Assembly (NCBI GenBank): GCA_946482345.1
Contig: CAMLRJ010000194.1
Coordinates: 1 to 6,720 of the forward strand
Length of the DNA stretch: 6,720 bases
Source: an uncultured Cellvibrio sp.
GTDB lineage: Bacteria > Pseudomonadota > Gammaproteobacteria > Pseudomonadales > Cellvibrionaceae
Reading direction: 5' to 3'
Positions 1-6,202 of this stretch are shown here, in pieces; the stretch's first letter is position 1; each line of letters begins with the position of its first letter. The translations under genes and the position numbers were made by a program. The notes under the pieces were generated by a model. The model did no database searches. It saw only the letters and a program-made list of their open reading frames with translations, and was not told the DNA's origin.

Positions 1-570
1 GATGCAGAATACCAGTTGTCAATTTCGCGTTTGTTTGATCTGGGGGGTATAAGTTTTAAAGGATTTTCGCCAAGGCCTGGTACTGTAAGTATTGATCAAC
101 AAATCAATTTAATCCCGGCTGGGCTTTACAAGCTGCAAGATACTGACATTTTTTCCGGAAAAACGATTGAGTTTATTATTGAATTATTGGCAGCTAACAA
201 TGTTCGAATAGACCGGGTGCAAACATTATTGCAATCAACCGGCAATGAAATTCTTGATGCAAGAGATTTCTTTTTGGATACGCCGGACGCAGGCTTGGTG
301 GTGCAATTGCCCAATGGTGAAATTAGTCGGGCGCCTTATGTTTTTCCTTACGTTAATCCAGCGGTACGTTGTTCCTTGCAAAATGCTTTGGATTTTTCGA
401 TTCGTATTTGGCAAATGAATCGTGATTATTTTTTCAGCAAGACTGATCGACTTGTGTCATTAAAAAGTAATAAGTCCTTATTTCTGTATATGGGATTTTC
501 CGAAACGGATAGTTTGGCAGAAATAGCCGATTGGCACTATCAAAAACTCATTGCATATTGTTCGAAGTAA
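1..570 (+). CDS. Unrecognised protein, 5'-truncated by window edge
   Basis: The frame is open from the first base to the TAA at 568-570, giving 189 residues. A TTG at 16 could be called a start, but it has no Shine-Dalgarno sequence and the codons before it (D-A-E-Y-Q) read as ordinary coding sequence, so the true start probably lies outside the window. I do not recognise the family. The visible part is soluble, with no membrane segment or signal peptide. It is rich in aromatic residues and contains PRPGT (about residues 26-30), a helical stretch around IEFIIELLAANN, and a C-terminal helical part ending in DWHYQKLIAYCSK. No catalytic motif stands out. It lies 63 bp upstream of smrA on the same strand, so cotranscription is possible but not shown. 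That it is a real gene is fairly secure from length and composition; its function is unknown. Confidence 0.7.
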   Translation, partial: DAEYQLSISRLFDLGGISFKGFSPRPGTVSIDQQINLIPAGLYKLQDTDIFSGKTIEFIIELLAANNVRIDRVQTLLQSTGNEILDARDFFLDTPDAGLVVQLPNGEISRAPYVFPYVNPAVRCSLQNALDFSIRIWQMNRDYFFSKTDRLVSLKSNKSLFLYMGFSETDSLAEIADWHYQKLIAYCSK

Positions 571-596
571 TAGCCTCAATCCGGAATATTGGGTTA

Positions 597-622
597 TGAT
601 TTCTATTAATCTGATTTCTATT
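597..622. repeat. Tandem 11-bp direct repeat before smrA
   Basis: TGATTTCTATT occurs at 597-607 and again at 612-622, a 15-bp period, with a shorter partial copy (TGATT) at 624-628. It fills most of the 63-bp gap between the first gene and smrA and ends 11 bp before the smrA ATG. It could be a chance AT-rich repeat or a regulatory element; nothing seen here decides between them. Confidence 0.4.
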
Positions 623-633
623 GTGATTCATTT

Positions 634-1215
634 ATGTCTGACTCAAAAGATGATAACAGTCTATTCTTTCAACAAATGAAAGATGTCAAACCCATCAAAG
701 TGGAAGAGAAAGTCACTTTGACGACTGTGTATGACGATAAAATTAATATTGCAACCCGACGTAAAGCTGCCACTGCTGAGCTGGCGAAAGATAAAAACTT
801 TTTGTCGGGCGAATATATTGAACCCGTTGAACCATTAGCCATTATTGAATTTAAGCGTGATGGTGTACAAACCGGTGTTTATCGTAATTTACGTTTGGGC
901 AAATATACTATTGATGCACGTTTGGATTTGCATCACATGACAGTGGATCAGGCGCGTCAGGCGGTATTTCAATTTATTAAAGATTGCATGACGCATGACA
1001 TTCGTTGTGCGCTGATTACACACGGAAAAGGTGAAGGGCGAGACCAGCCTGCGCAATTAAAAAGTTGTATTGCTCATTGGTTGCCTCAATTTCAGGAAGT
1101 CTTGGCGTTTCATTCTGCACAAAAACAACATGGATGGGTCGGTGCTACTTATGTTCTTCTTCGCAAGAGCACAAAGAAGAAATTGGAAACCTGGGAATTG
1201 CATAATAAAAAGTGA
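634..1215 (+). CDS. smrA: Smr-domain nuclease-like protein, SmrA (YdaL) type
   Basis: A 193-residue protein that I recognise as SmrA/YdaL-like. The N-terminal SLFFQQMKDVKPIK (residues 9-22) matches the SLF..AM.DV.P.K opening of E. coli SmrA. The stretch EFKRDGVQTGV followed by LRLGKY (about 72-91) corresponds to the EFRREG..HGV and LR.GKY segment of that family. The Smr domain covers roughly 95-180, with LDLHHM at 97-102, HGKG at 130-133 and a closing GATYVLLRK (170-178). The LDLH and HGKG histidines are the signature of nuclease-active Smr domains, and E. coli SmrA has been reported to have DNA endonuclease activity. The cellular role of stand-alone SmrA is poorly known; the related SmrB rescues collided ribosomes by cutting mRNA. 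The ATG at 634 is chosen because the family N-terminus begins right after it; no clear Shine-Dalgarno precedes it. The gene converges on the receptor gene with 4 bp between stop codons. Confidence 0.9.
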   Translation: MSDSKDDNSLFFQQMKDVKPIKVEEKVTLTTVYDDKINIATRRKAATAELAKDKNFLSGEYIEPVEPLAIIEFKRDGVQTGVYRNLRLGKYTIDARLDLHHMTVDQARQAVFQFIKDCMTHDIRCALITHGKGEGRDQPAQLKSCIAHWLPQFQEVLAFHSAQKQHGWVGATYVLLRKSTKKKLETWELHNKK

Positions 1216-1219
1216 CGCA

Positions 1220-4200
1220 TCATTCCCATATTATTTTATCGTCTGTGTTACTGATTACAGTGAGTTCTTTGTTGTCGATCATAAGTTGTATGTCGCTACA
1301 AATACGTTGATACAAAACATCACCGTCAGTGATTTGATTGGCAGTAATGCCGATGCAACGGTTGCGTCCGGATTTTTTGGCGGCATATAAGGCGCGATCT
1401 GCTATATCAATCACTTGTTCCCATGAGAGTGCCAAAGGTTGATCGCGCAGGAATGGATAGCAGGCAAATCCAATGGAGCAGGTTTTTTTCAGCGTGCCGC
1501 CGTTGGGTAATTCAAAATCATGTTTCTCTATGCTTTTGCGAATGCGCTCTGACATCAAGGGCGCTTCATCCCGATCAGCGAAGCGGCTGACAATTAAAAA
1601 TTCTTCTCCGCCCCAGCGCACGACACAATCGGATTCGCGGCAGATTTTGGTGAGCAGGTCCGATAATTGAATCAGCAACTGGTCGCCAGCATTGTGCCCA
1701 TATACATCGTTAACTGATTTGAAATAATCTACATCGAGAATGAAAAAGGTTAAATCCAGTGACGGTTTTTTCTCGGGGCGATTAAAAATTTTATGGTTGT
1801 ATTCACGTTGGACTTTTGCAATGTCCATGGGAATTAATTTTTGCAAATAGCGACGATTGTTTAATCCAGTCAGGGGGTCGGACAAGCTGATAGCTTCCAA
1901 TTGTGCGTAAGCATTTTCCAGTTCTCCATTTTTAATTTGCAATTCGGCTGTGCGCTCGGCGACTTTTAATTCAAGCTCGTGGCTGGTTTTTCTCTCGTCG
2001 AGTACTTTTTTGTGTTGCGTGTAAGCAAAATACAACAACAGTGCAACAACAATTAAAAAATAGAAACTGTAAGCCCACCAGGTTTTCCAGGGAGGCGGTA
2101 ATACGATCAATTCAATACTGCGACCATCAGCATTCCATACGCCATCATTGTTGCTGGCTTTGACATGAAATTGATATTTTCCGGCGGGCAGATTGGTGTA
2201 GAGCGCCGAGCGCTGATTGCCCACTTCGCGCCATTTATCATCGAACCCTTCAAGCATATAGGCGTACTGGTTTTTTTCAGAATCGCGATAATTCAGTGCA
2301 GCAAAACTGAAAGAGATCATGGATTTGGTGTAATCCAATGTGATTTGACTCGTTTTATTGATGGCTGCGCTGAGCAGGTTGTCGGGGCCGCCAATCGCAA
2401 CTTTTTGAGTGAAAATTCTGAAATCGGTAAATACCACCGGGGGCGCTGTTTCATTAACCAGCAGCTTGGTTGTGTTGAAAATAAAAAGTCCATTGCGGCT
2501 GCCAAAAGCAATTTCGCCTGTGCGCATGGCAATTCCGGAACCCGTGGTGATACCGCCAATCAATTCTCCGTTGTGACGCATGTAATTTTTTACCAGCCCG
2601 GTATCGGGGTTAAACATGGTTATTCCGTTATTGGTGCCCAGCCACAAGTTGCCCGATTGGTCGGGCACAATCGCTCTTATACCTTGATCAACAAATCCGT
2701 TTTTATGGCCATAAACAGTAAAGTTGTCTGTTTCAGGGTGATAGAGGTGCAGTCCTGCATCAGTACCAAACCATACCCGGCCTGTGGGATCTTCGGCCAT
2801 TGAAAGTACTGAGCCATCTGCCAGCCCGTTCGGAGTGTCGGCATTGGGTAAATATTGCTTGAAGGTTCCTTTTTCCCTGTCCATCAAATTGAGTCCATAA
2901 GCCGTACCTACCCAAAAACGTCCTTTGGAATCTTCGAAAGAAGTCCAGGCCAGTGCGCTGGATATGGTGGTAGGGTCGGTATTGTCATGAGGATAAAAGG
3001 TGTAGATGCCGGTTTTTTTATCGAATTTGGTCAGGCCATTGAAATGTGTTGTTATCCAGATATTTTTCTGGCGATCCTCGTAAACGCTCCATACCATCTT
3101 GTCATTCAGTTTGGTGCCGGATTTCTGCCCGCGTTTAACCTGGGTTGGATCTGCAGGTATTTCATTAAAACGATCTTTTTCCTTGTCGTATAACTGAATG
3201 CCGTGTGCCCAGGAGCCGAAGCGAATTTCACCATCTGAATCGACCAAACCATTTAATACCGAGCCTGAATCTGCGCGGGAATCCTGGCCAATATTGTGTT
3301 GATAATGACGGAATATTTCTGTTTGGCGATCCAGATAACTAATGCCTCCTGCGCCTATCCAAAGATTTCCATTGCTGTCTTCTTCGATGGCTTCAACATT
3401 GTTGTCCAGTAATCCCTGATTGAGAAACACGCCTTTTTTGTAGGCGGTAATCGCCGCTGTTGATTGGTCGTAAACGTTCACGCCAGAAGGATAGGTGCCA
3501 ACCCACAGATCGCCGATCTTATCTTCATAAATACTGCGCACAGAATTGCTGCTCAGGTGGCCAGGTGTACCGCCCTGATGCGAGAAGCGAATAAAACGAT
3601 TATTGGGTTGGTCATACAGACTTATTCCCCCTCCATCACTTGCTGACCAAACGCGTCCTTTTTTATCGACCAATAATTTGCGACAAATTTTTTCGGCGAT
3701 GCTGTAGATGTCATTTGGATCATGCGTGTAATGGGTAATAACACCGGTGGCCGGGTGCAAACGGTAAACACCATTGTCGCTGCCTGCCCAGATATTGTGG
3801 TCGTTATCGACAGCCAATCCCCAAATGGTGTTGTCTGCAGTGGATTCCGGATTGGCAGGGTTGGGCACGAACAGTGTGTGTTGTTGGCTGGTCCAATCCA
3901 GTTGCACTATGCCTTCTGCCATGCCGAGCCAAACACTGTTTTTGTCTATCAATATTTCGTACACCAGTTTGCCGGGGAACAGGGTTTGTTGTTCAAGACT
4001 ATTGGTATCGACGATAAAAAGACCTGCTGCGGTTCCCATCAACAGTTTTCCGTCGGGACTTTCTCCAAGAGCAAAAACAGCCCCCCAAAACTGAATATCT
4101 CCTTGTGGGTTTCGCGGTTGACGCAATACTTCATGTGCTCGGTCGTAGAGAAAAAGACCATTGCGGGTGGCGACCCAGAGGTTTTGGCGGCTATCCTCAA

Positions 4201-4543
4201 AAATCTCCACTACCTGGTTTACTGATGCATTCTGTGTTGAGTTATTAAAATTAACGACGGGAACGTTCAGGAACTCGTAACCGTCGTAACGTAAAAGAGC
4301 ATTGCGTCCCCCCAGCCACATGAAGCCTTCATAATCCTGGGTGATGGATTCGACCTCTCCCAATGCAATATCCTGATTTTGCATTATGTTGCGGAAATAC
4401 ATTTTTTTAGGGTAAAGCTCTGTATTCTCCGATGTTTCTGCATGTGTGTTCAGGCAAATACTCAAGCAGACGGGCAACATAATCCAGATGCCAAACCATT
4501 GCCAACACAGGGATTTTGGAAGGGTGAAAAAAAATCGTCTCAT
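1220..4543 (-). CDS. Two-propeller periplasmic sensor diguanylate cyclase (Reg_prop, Y_Y_Y, GGDEF)
   Basis: A 1107-residue membrane receptor predicted to make cyclic di-GMP from two GTP in response to a periplasmic signal. Residues 1-35 form a signal peptide (MRRFFF, hydrophobic core about 16-31, likely cleavage after THA). Fourteen Reg_prop-type motifs of the form (L/I/V)W-x-G/A-(T/S)-x-x-G recur near residues 75, 122, 167, 204, 251, 298, 346, 394, 440, 495, 543, 590, 633 and 678, usually 43-48 apart, which fits two seven-bladed propellers. A Y_Y_Y domain follows (about 740-815, with YAYMLEGFDDKW). One membrane helix lies at about 822-842 and a coiled-coil linker at 845-885. The GGDEF domain (about 886-1065) starts with SDPLTGLNNRRYL. 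It has the metal-binding LDVDYFK (936-942), catalytic GGEEF (978-982) and the RxxD inhibitory site RESD (969-972), spaced as in active enzymes. About 40 residues follow the domain. The architecture is that of Bacteroidetes hybrid two-component sensors with a cyclase replacing the kinase. The ligand is unknown; a carbohydrate is a guess. Confidence 0.93.
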   Translation of the reverse strand: MRRFFFTLPKSLCWQWFGIWIMLPVCLSICLNTHAETSENTELYPKKMYFRNIMQNQDIALGEVESITQDYEGFMWLGGRNALLRYDGYEFLNVPVVNFNNSTQNASVNQVVEIFEDSRQNLWVATRNGLFLYDRAHEVLRQPRNPQGDIQFWGAVFALGESPDGKLLMGTAAGLFIVDTNSLEQQTLFPGKLVYEILIDKNSVWLGMAEGIVQLDWTSQQHTLFVPNPANPESTADNTIWGLAVDNDHNIWAGSDNGVYRLHPATGVITHYTHDPNDIYSIAEKICRKLLVDKKGRVWSASDGGGISLYDQPNNRFIRFSHQGGTPGHLSSNSVRSIYEDKIGDLWVGTYPSGVNVYDQSTAAITAYKKGVFLNQGLLDNNVEAIEEDSNGNLWIGAGGISYLDRQTEIFRHYQHNIGQDSRADSGSVLNGLVDSDGEIRFGSWAHGIQLYDKEKDRFNEIPADPTQVKRGQKSGTKLNDKMVWSVYEDRQKNIWITTHFNGLTKFDKKTGIYTFYPHDNTDPTTISSALAWTSFEDSKGRFWVGTAYGLNLMDREKGTFKQYLPNADTPNGLADGSVLSMAEDPTGRVWFGTDAGLHLYHPETDNFTVYGHKNGFVDQGIRAIVPDQSGNLWLGTNNGITMFNPDTGLVKNYMRHNGELIGGITTGSGIAMRTGEIAFGSRNGLFIFNTTKLLVNETAPPVVFTDFRIFTQKVAIGGPDNLLSAAINKTSQITLDYTKSMISFSFAALNYRDSEKNQYAYMLEGFDDKWREVGNQRSALYTNLPAGKYQFHVKASNNDGVWNADGRSIELIVLPPPWKTWWAYSFYFLIVVALLLYFAYTQHKKVLDERKTSHELELKVAERTAELQIKNGELENAYAQLEAISLSDPLTGLNNRRYLQKLIPMDIAKVQREYNHKIFNRPEKKPSLDLTFFILDVDYFKSVNDVYGHNAGDQLLIQLSDLLTKICRESDCVVRWGGEEFLIVSRFADRDEAPLMSERIRKSIEKHDFELPNGGTLKKTCSIGFACYPFLRDQPLALSWEQVIDIADRALYAAKKSGRNRCIGITANQITDGDVLYQRICSDIQLMIDNKELTVISNTDDKIIWE

Positions 4544-4598
4544 GAGTGGCTCAGATAATGTGCAGGTTATTAATGTTTTTTATGGCGTTGCTGAATTA

Positions 4599-4607
4599 GT
4601 TATAGCA
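4599..4607 (-). promoter_or_regulatory. Candidate extended -10 promoter for the sensor cyclase gene
   Basis: Read on the minus strand, the sequence TGCTATAAC matches the extended -10 pattern TGnTATAAT at all but the last base. It would start transcription near 4592 and give a leader of about 50 nt before the ATG at 4543. No good -35 box stands 16-18 bp upstream, which is tolerated by extended -10 promoters. The start codon has no clear Shine-Dalgarno sequence. This is a pattern match only. Confidence 0.35.
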
Positions 4608-4765
4608 TCTGGCTGTGAAAGCGCACGTTGATGATCGGGGTGAGGTCCGTCCAAAAGTGAGGCTTAGATTTTTTTGCTATTCCTGTTTGGAAAAACGTTC
4701 GGTGTTGGCTATTAAAAAGCAGGCTAATTAAATTTCTTCTATAAAAATCAGTGTCTTGCCTTTTT

Positions 4766-4831
4766 TGGCGAACATAAAAAATATTACATGTAAGCATTGA
4801 GATATCACATGTAATAAATTAATGTTCGCCA
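4766..4831. repeat. Nested inverted repeat, probable operator of the DUF2170-PspA operon
   Basis: Two perfect 10-bp inverted repeat pairs share one centre near 4799. The outer pair is TGGCGAACAT (4766-4775) with ATGTTCGCCA (4822-4831). The inner pair is TATTACATGT (4782-4791) with ACATGTAATA (4807-4816). The gaps between outer and inner arms are A/T only. The inner arms lie inside two short palindromes: TTACATGTAA (4784-4793, perfect) and TCACATGTAA (4805-4814, one mismatch from the first). Their centres are 21 bp apart, two turns of the helix, so a protein could bind both on the same face. The outer right arm ends 1 bp before the ATG at 4833. That repeats exist is certain; that they form an operator is inference from symmetry, spacing and position. 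An RNA hairpin in a leader is the alternative, but the 15-nt central loop and mismatched gaps make it less attractive. Confidence 0.75.
4797..4825 (+). promoter_or_regulatory. Candidate promoter inside the inverted repeat, giving a leaderless mRNA
   Basis: TTGAGA (4797-4802, five of six bases of the -35 consensus) and TAATGT (4820-4825, a weak -10) are 17 bp apart. Transcription would begin at about 4831-4833, on or beside the A of the ATG at 4833. That would explain why this start codon has no Shine-Dalgarno sequence. The -35 box would lie between the two TTACATGTAA-like palindromes and the -10 would overlap the outer right arm, so a bound protein would block it. The -10 match is poor, so this remains a hypothesis. 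Confidence 0.25.
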
Positions 4832-4832
4832 C

Positions 4833-5462
4833 ATGCAGAAAAAATCATCAGCACATTACCAGCGTGAATACCGCAACCGGCTACGTGAGCAGGGGTTGGT
4901 TAAAAAAGAGGTGTGGATTCTCCCCGAGAATGCGCGCCGCCTGTCATTGTTGGAAATGGAGTTAAGGGTTTCTGCCAAACAGCGTGTTTCTGAACTGTCT
5001 TTATCAACCAAAGGAGAAGATCGAATGAGTGACATTGTTAATCGTTGGACTACGCAGAGCCTGCACGATGCATTGGCAAAAGCAGAATTGTTTGCGTCAG
5101 GTCGCGCTGAAATTGAATTGATTGATGGGGTTGAGCCTGTAGTGCATCTGGTGATGAATGAATATGGTGATTTGCCATTATTTCTAACAGTATCCGGCGA
5201 GCAAATTTTGGTTGAGGGCATGTTGTGGTCGGCGTCGGATGTCAAAGATGTGGCCATCTTCAATGAAACGGTGTTGCGTACACACAAATATTTTCCGCTG
5301 TCCAATATCAGCCTGGACAGAATCGATGGCGATGATTGTTATCAAATGTACGGTGCGTTGAGTTCGGCTTCCGGTGTGCAGGATGTGATTTTTGAAATTG
5401 AAATTCTGGCATCCAATGTTATCCAGGCTACTCAGGCTTACAGTGAATTTTTAATTAACTAA
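4833..5462 (+). CDS. YjfI-like DUF2170 protein with N-terminal DNA-binding-like extension
   Basis: A 209-residue protein in two parts. Residues 65-209 align with E. coli YjfI (DUF2170): NEYGDLPLFL (109-118) matches its NDYGDL region, and YGALSSAS with DVIFEIEIL (173-192) matches its FGALSLKS...DILLEI region. The biochemical role of DUF2170 is unknown, but the gene regularly sits in front of a PspA/YjfJ gene, as it does here. Residues 1-64 are basic and absent from E. coli YjfI. A helix (YQREYRNRLREQGL, 9-22) is followed by a strand (KKEVWILP, 24-31) and two helices. This resembles the RxRLRxxGLxxxxxWxP pattern of some MazE-like antitoxins and ribbon-helix-helix proteins. I infer a DNA-binding domain, possibly for the inverted repeat just upstream. 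The ATG at 4833 is the first after an in-frame stop (4815-4817) and has no Shine-Dalgarno. An internal ATG at 5025 (Met65) has a strong one. PspA starts 20 bp after the stop. Confidence 0.88.
   Translation: MQKKSSAHYQREYRNRLREQGLVKKEVWILPENARRLSLLEMELRVSAKQRVSELSLSTKGEDRMSDIVNRWTTQSLHDALAKAELFASGRAEIELIDGVEPVVHLVMNEYGDLPLFLTVSGEQILVEGMLWSASDVKDVAIFNETVLRTHKYFPLSNISLDRIDGDDCYQMYGALSSASGVQDVIFEIEILASNVIQATQAYSEFLIN
5011..5027 (+). promoter_or_regulatory. Strong internal ribosome binding site and start within the DUF2170 gene
   Basis: AAGGAG at 5011-5016 stands 8 bp before an in-frame ATG at 5025-5027. This is a better initiation signal than that of the upstream start at 4833. The protein from 5025 would be 145 residues and would begin near where E. 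coli YjfI begins, dropping the basic N-terminal extension. Either this is the main start, or the gene makes a long (DNA-binding plus DUF2170) and a short (DUF2170 only) product. Confidence 0.55.
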
Positions 5463-5482
5463 ATGGTGAGAGGTAAATTGCT

Positions 5483-6202
5483 ATGAATATCTGGGCGAAA
5501 ATGATCACGGCTTTGCGTGGTGGTGTAAACGAAGCCGGTGAAGCAATTGTGGACAGTCAGGCATTGCGCATCCTTGATCAGGAAGTGCGAGACGCTGCTG
5601 AAGAATTGAAACGATCCAAAGATAGTCTTGCGGAAATTATGGCGCGTCAAAAATTGGCTGAAGAAAAATCCAGCCAGTTACAAAAATCAATTTCCGAACA
5701 TGAAACTTATGTTGTTAAAGCGCTTGAAAAAGCAGACGAGAAATTGGCGATGGAAGTTGCTGAAAGAATAGCCGAACTTGAAAATAGTTTGACTATGGAA
5801 AAAGAATCGGCGACTAATTATGCGCAAAGTGTTGAAAAGTTGCGCGCTGCAATTAGCCTGGCAGAAAAAAATCTCAAGCGTTTGAAGCAACAAGTTGATA
5901 CGATTAAGGCCACTGAACAAGTGCAAAAAGCACAATCAGCGGTTGCTGAAAGGCACAGCGGTTCCAATTCCAAAATGAGCACGGCAATGGAATCACTTGA
6001 GCGTATTAAAGAGCGTCAAGCCTTGAAAGATGCGCAAATAAAAGCAGCGGGTGAAATGGCCGCCGCCACCAGTGATGATTCATTGCGATCAAAATTGGAA
6101 GCAGCCGGTATTGCAACATCGGGCGCATCAGCCAATGCTGTGTTGGAAAGAATTAAAAAGAGTCAACAGACTCCGGCGGATTCTGGTTCAACCAATGGAT
6201 AG
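5483..6202 (+). CDS. PspA/IM30 family membrane-stress protein, YjfJ type
   Basis: A 239-residue protein of the PspA/Vipp1 (IM30) family. These peripheral proteins bind the cytoplasmic face of the inner membrane, assemble into ESCRT-III-like rings and rods, and protect membrane integrity under envelope stress. Residues 1-20 (MNIWAKMITALRGG...) fit the amphipathic membrane-binding helix. Residues 25-155 form the long charged coiled-coil hairpin. VDTIKATEQVQKAQSAV (138-154) matches VVKATEAMQRAQQAV of E. coli YjfJ, and the C-terminus (KLEAAGI 204-210, ANAVLERIKKSQ 217-228) matches the KLAEAGI and DVLARLQRQQ tail of YjfJ. That places it with YjfJ rather than the classical PspA controlled by PspF. 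The ATG at 5483 has GAGAGG (5468-5473) 9 bp upstream. It is 20 bp after the DUF2170 gene and overlaps the next gene by 8 bp, so all are very likely one operon. No pspB, pspC or pspF lies in the window. Confidence 0.93.
   Translation: MNIWAKMITALRGGVNEAGEAIVDSQALRILDQEVRDAAEELKRSKDSLAEIMARQKLAEEKSSQLQKSISEHETYVVKALEKADEKLAMEVAERIAELENSLTMEKESATNYAQSVEKLRAAISLAEKNLKRLKQQVDTIKATEQVQKAQSAVAERHSGSNSKMSTAMESLERIKERQALKDAQIKAAGEMAAATSDDSLRSKLEAAGIATSGASANAVLERIKKSQQTPADSGSTNG

Larger units (their letters stand above)
4544..4832. other. Divergent intergenic region between sensor cyclase and PspA-type operon
   Basis: These 289 bp separate the two divergent transcription units. The left part (4544-4620) holds the candidate minus-strand promoter. 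The middle (about 4621-4760) is AT-rich with a run of seven T at 4669-4675. That run is not preceded by a GC-rich hairpin, only by a direct repeat of GTGAGG at 4640-4645 and 4657-4662, so I see no terminator. A TATAAA at 4740-4745 could be a plus-strand -10 box but lacks a partner -35. The right part (4766-4831) is the nested inverted repeat described separately. The small open frame on the minus strand here (4600-4797) has no recognisable protein features and is not called a gene. Confidence 0.7.

Noticed and set aside
16..570. TTG at 16 as the true start of the first gene
   Set aside because: There is no ribosome binding site in the 15 visible bases and the frame stays open to the window edge, so a start outside the window is more likely.
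2165..2803. 212-codon open frame on the plus strand opposite the receptor gene
   Set aside because: It lies entirely within the antisense of a well-supported 1107-residue gene with conserved domains, has no recognisable protein features and no ribosome binding site. The same applies to 1473-1670, 2855-3193, 3464-3646, 3722-4225, 3774-4094 and 4446-4631.
4640..4675. T-run at 4669-4675 as a rho-independent terminator
   Set aside because: The bases before it form a direct repeat (GTGAGG twice), not a stable inverted repeat, and no gene ends just upstream on the plus strand.
4706..4721. Possible sigma-54 promoter (TGGC...GCA with GG-N10-GC spacing), attractive because classical psp operons use sigma-54
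   Set aside because: Only the invariant GG and GC and a few flanking bases fit; the -12 element reads AAGC instead of TTGC and the middle of the -24 element is wrong. No PspF-type activator gene is in the window.
4600..4797. 65-codon minus-strand open frame in the divergent intergenic region
   Set aside because: It starts inside the inverted repeat, ends over the candidate promoter of the receptor gene and has low-complexity composition with no family resemblance.
4856..5305. 149-codon minus-strand frame opposite the DUF2170 gene, and similar minus-strand frames at 5459-5650 and 5687-5935 opposite PspA
   Set aside because: They are antisense shadows of genes with clear family matches and show no features of their own.
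6051..6194. Longer 115-codon version of the small membrane protein starting at 6051
   Set aside because: The first 48 codons overlap PspA in another frame and encode an atypical sequence; the ATG at 6195 gives a clean hydrophobic protein and the usual stop/start overlap.
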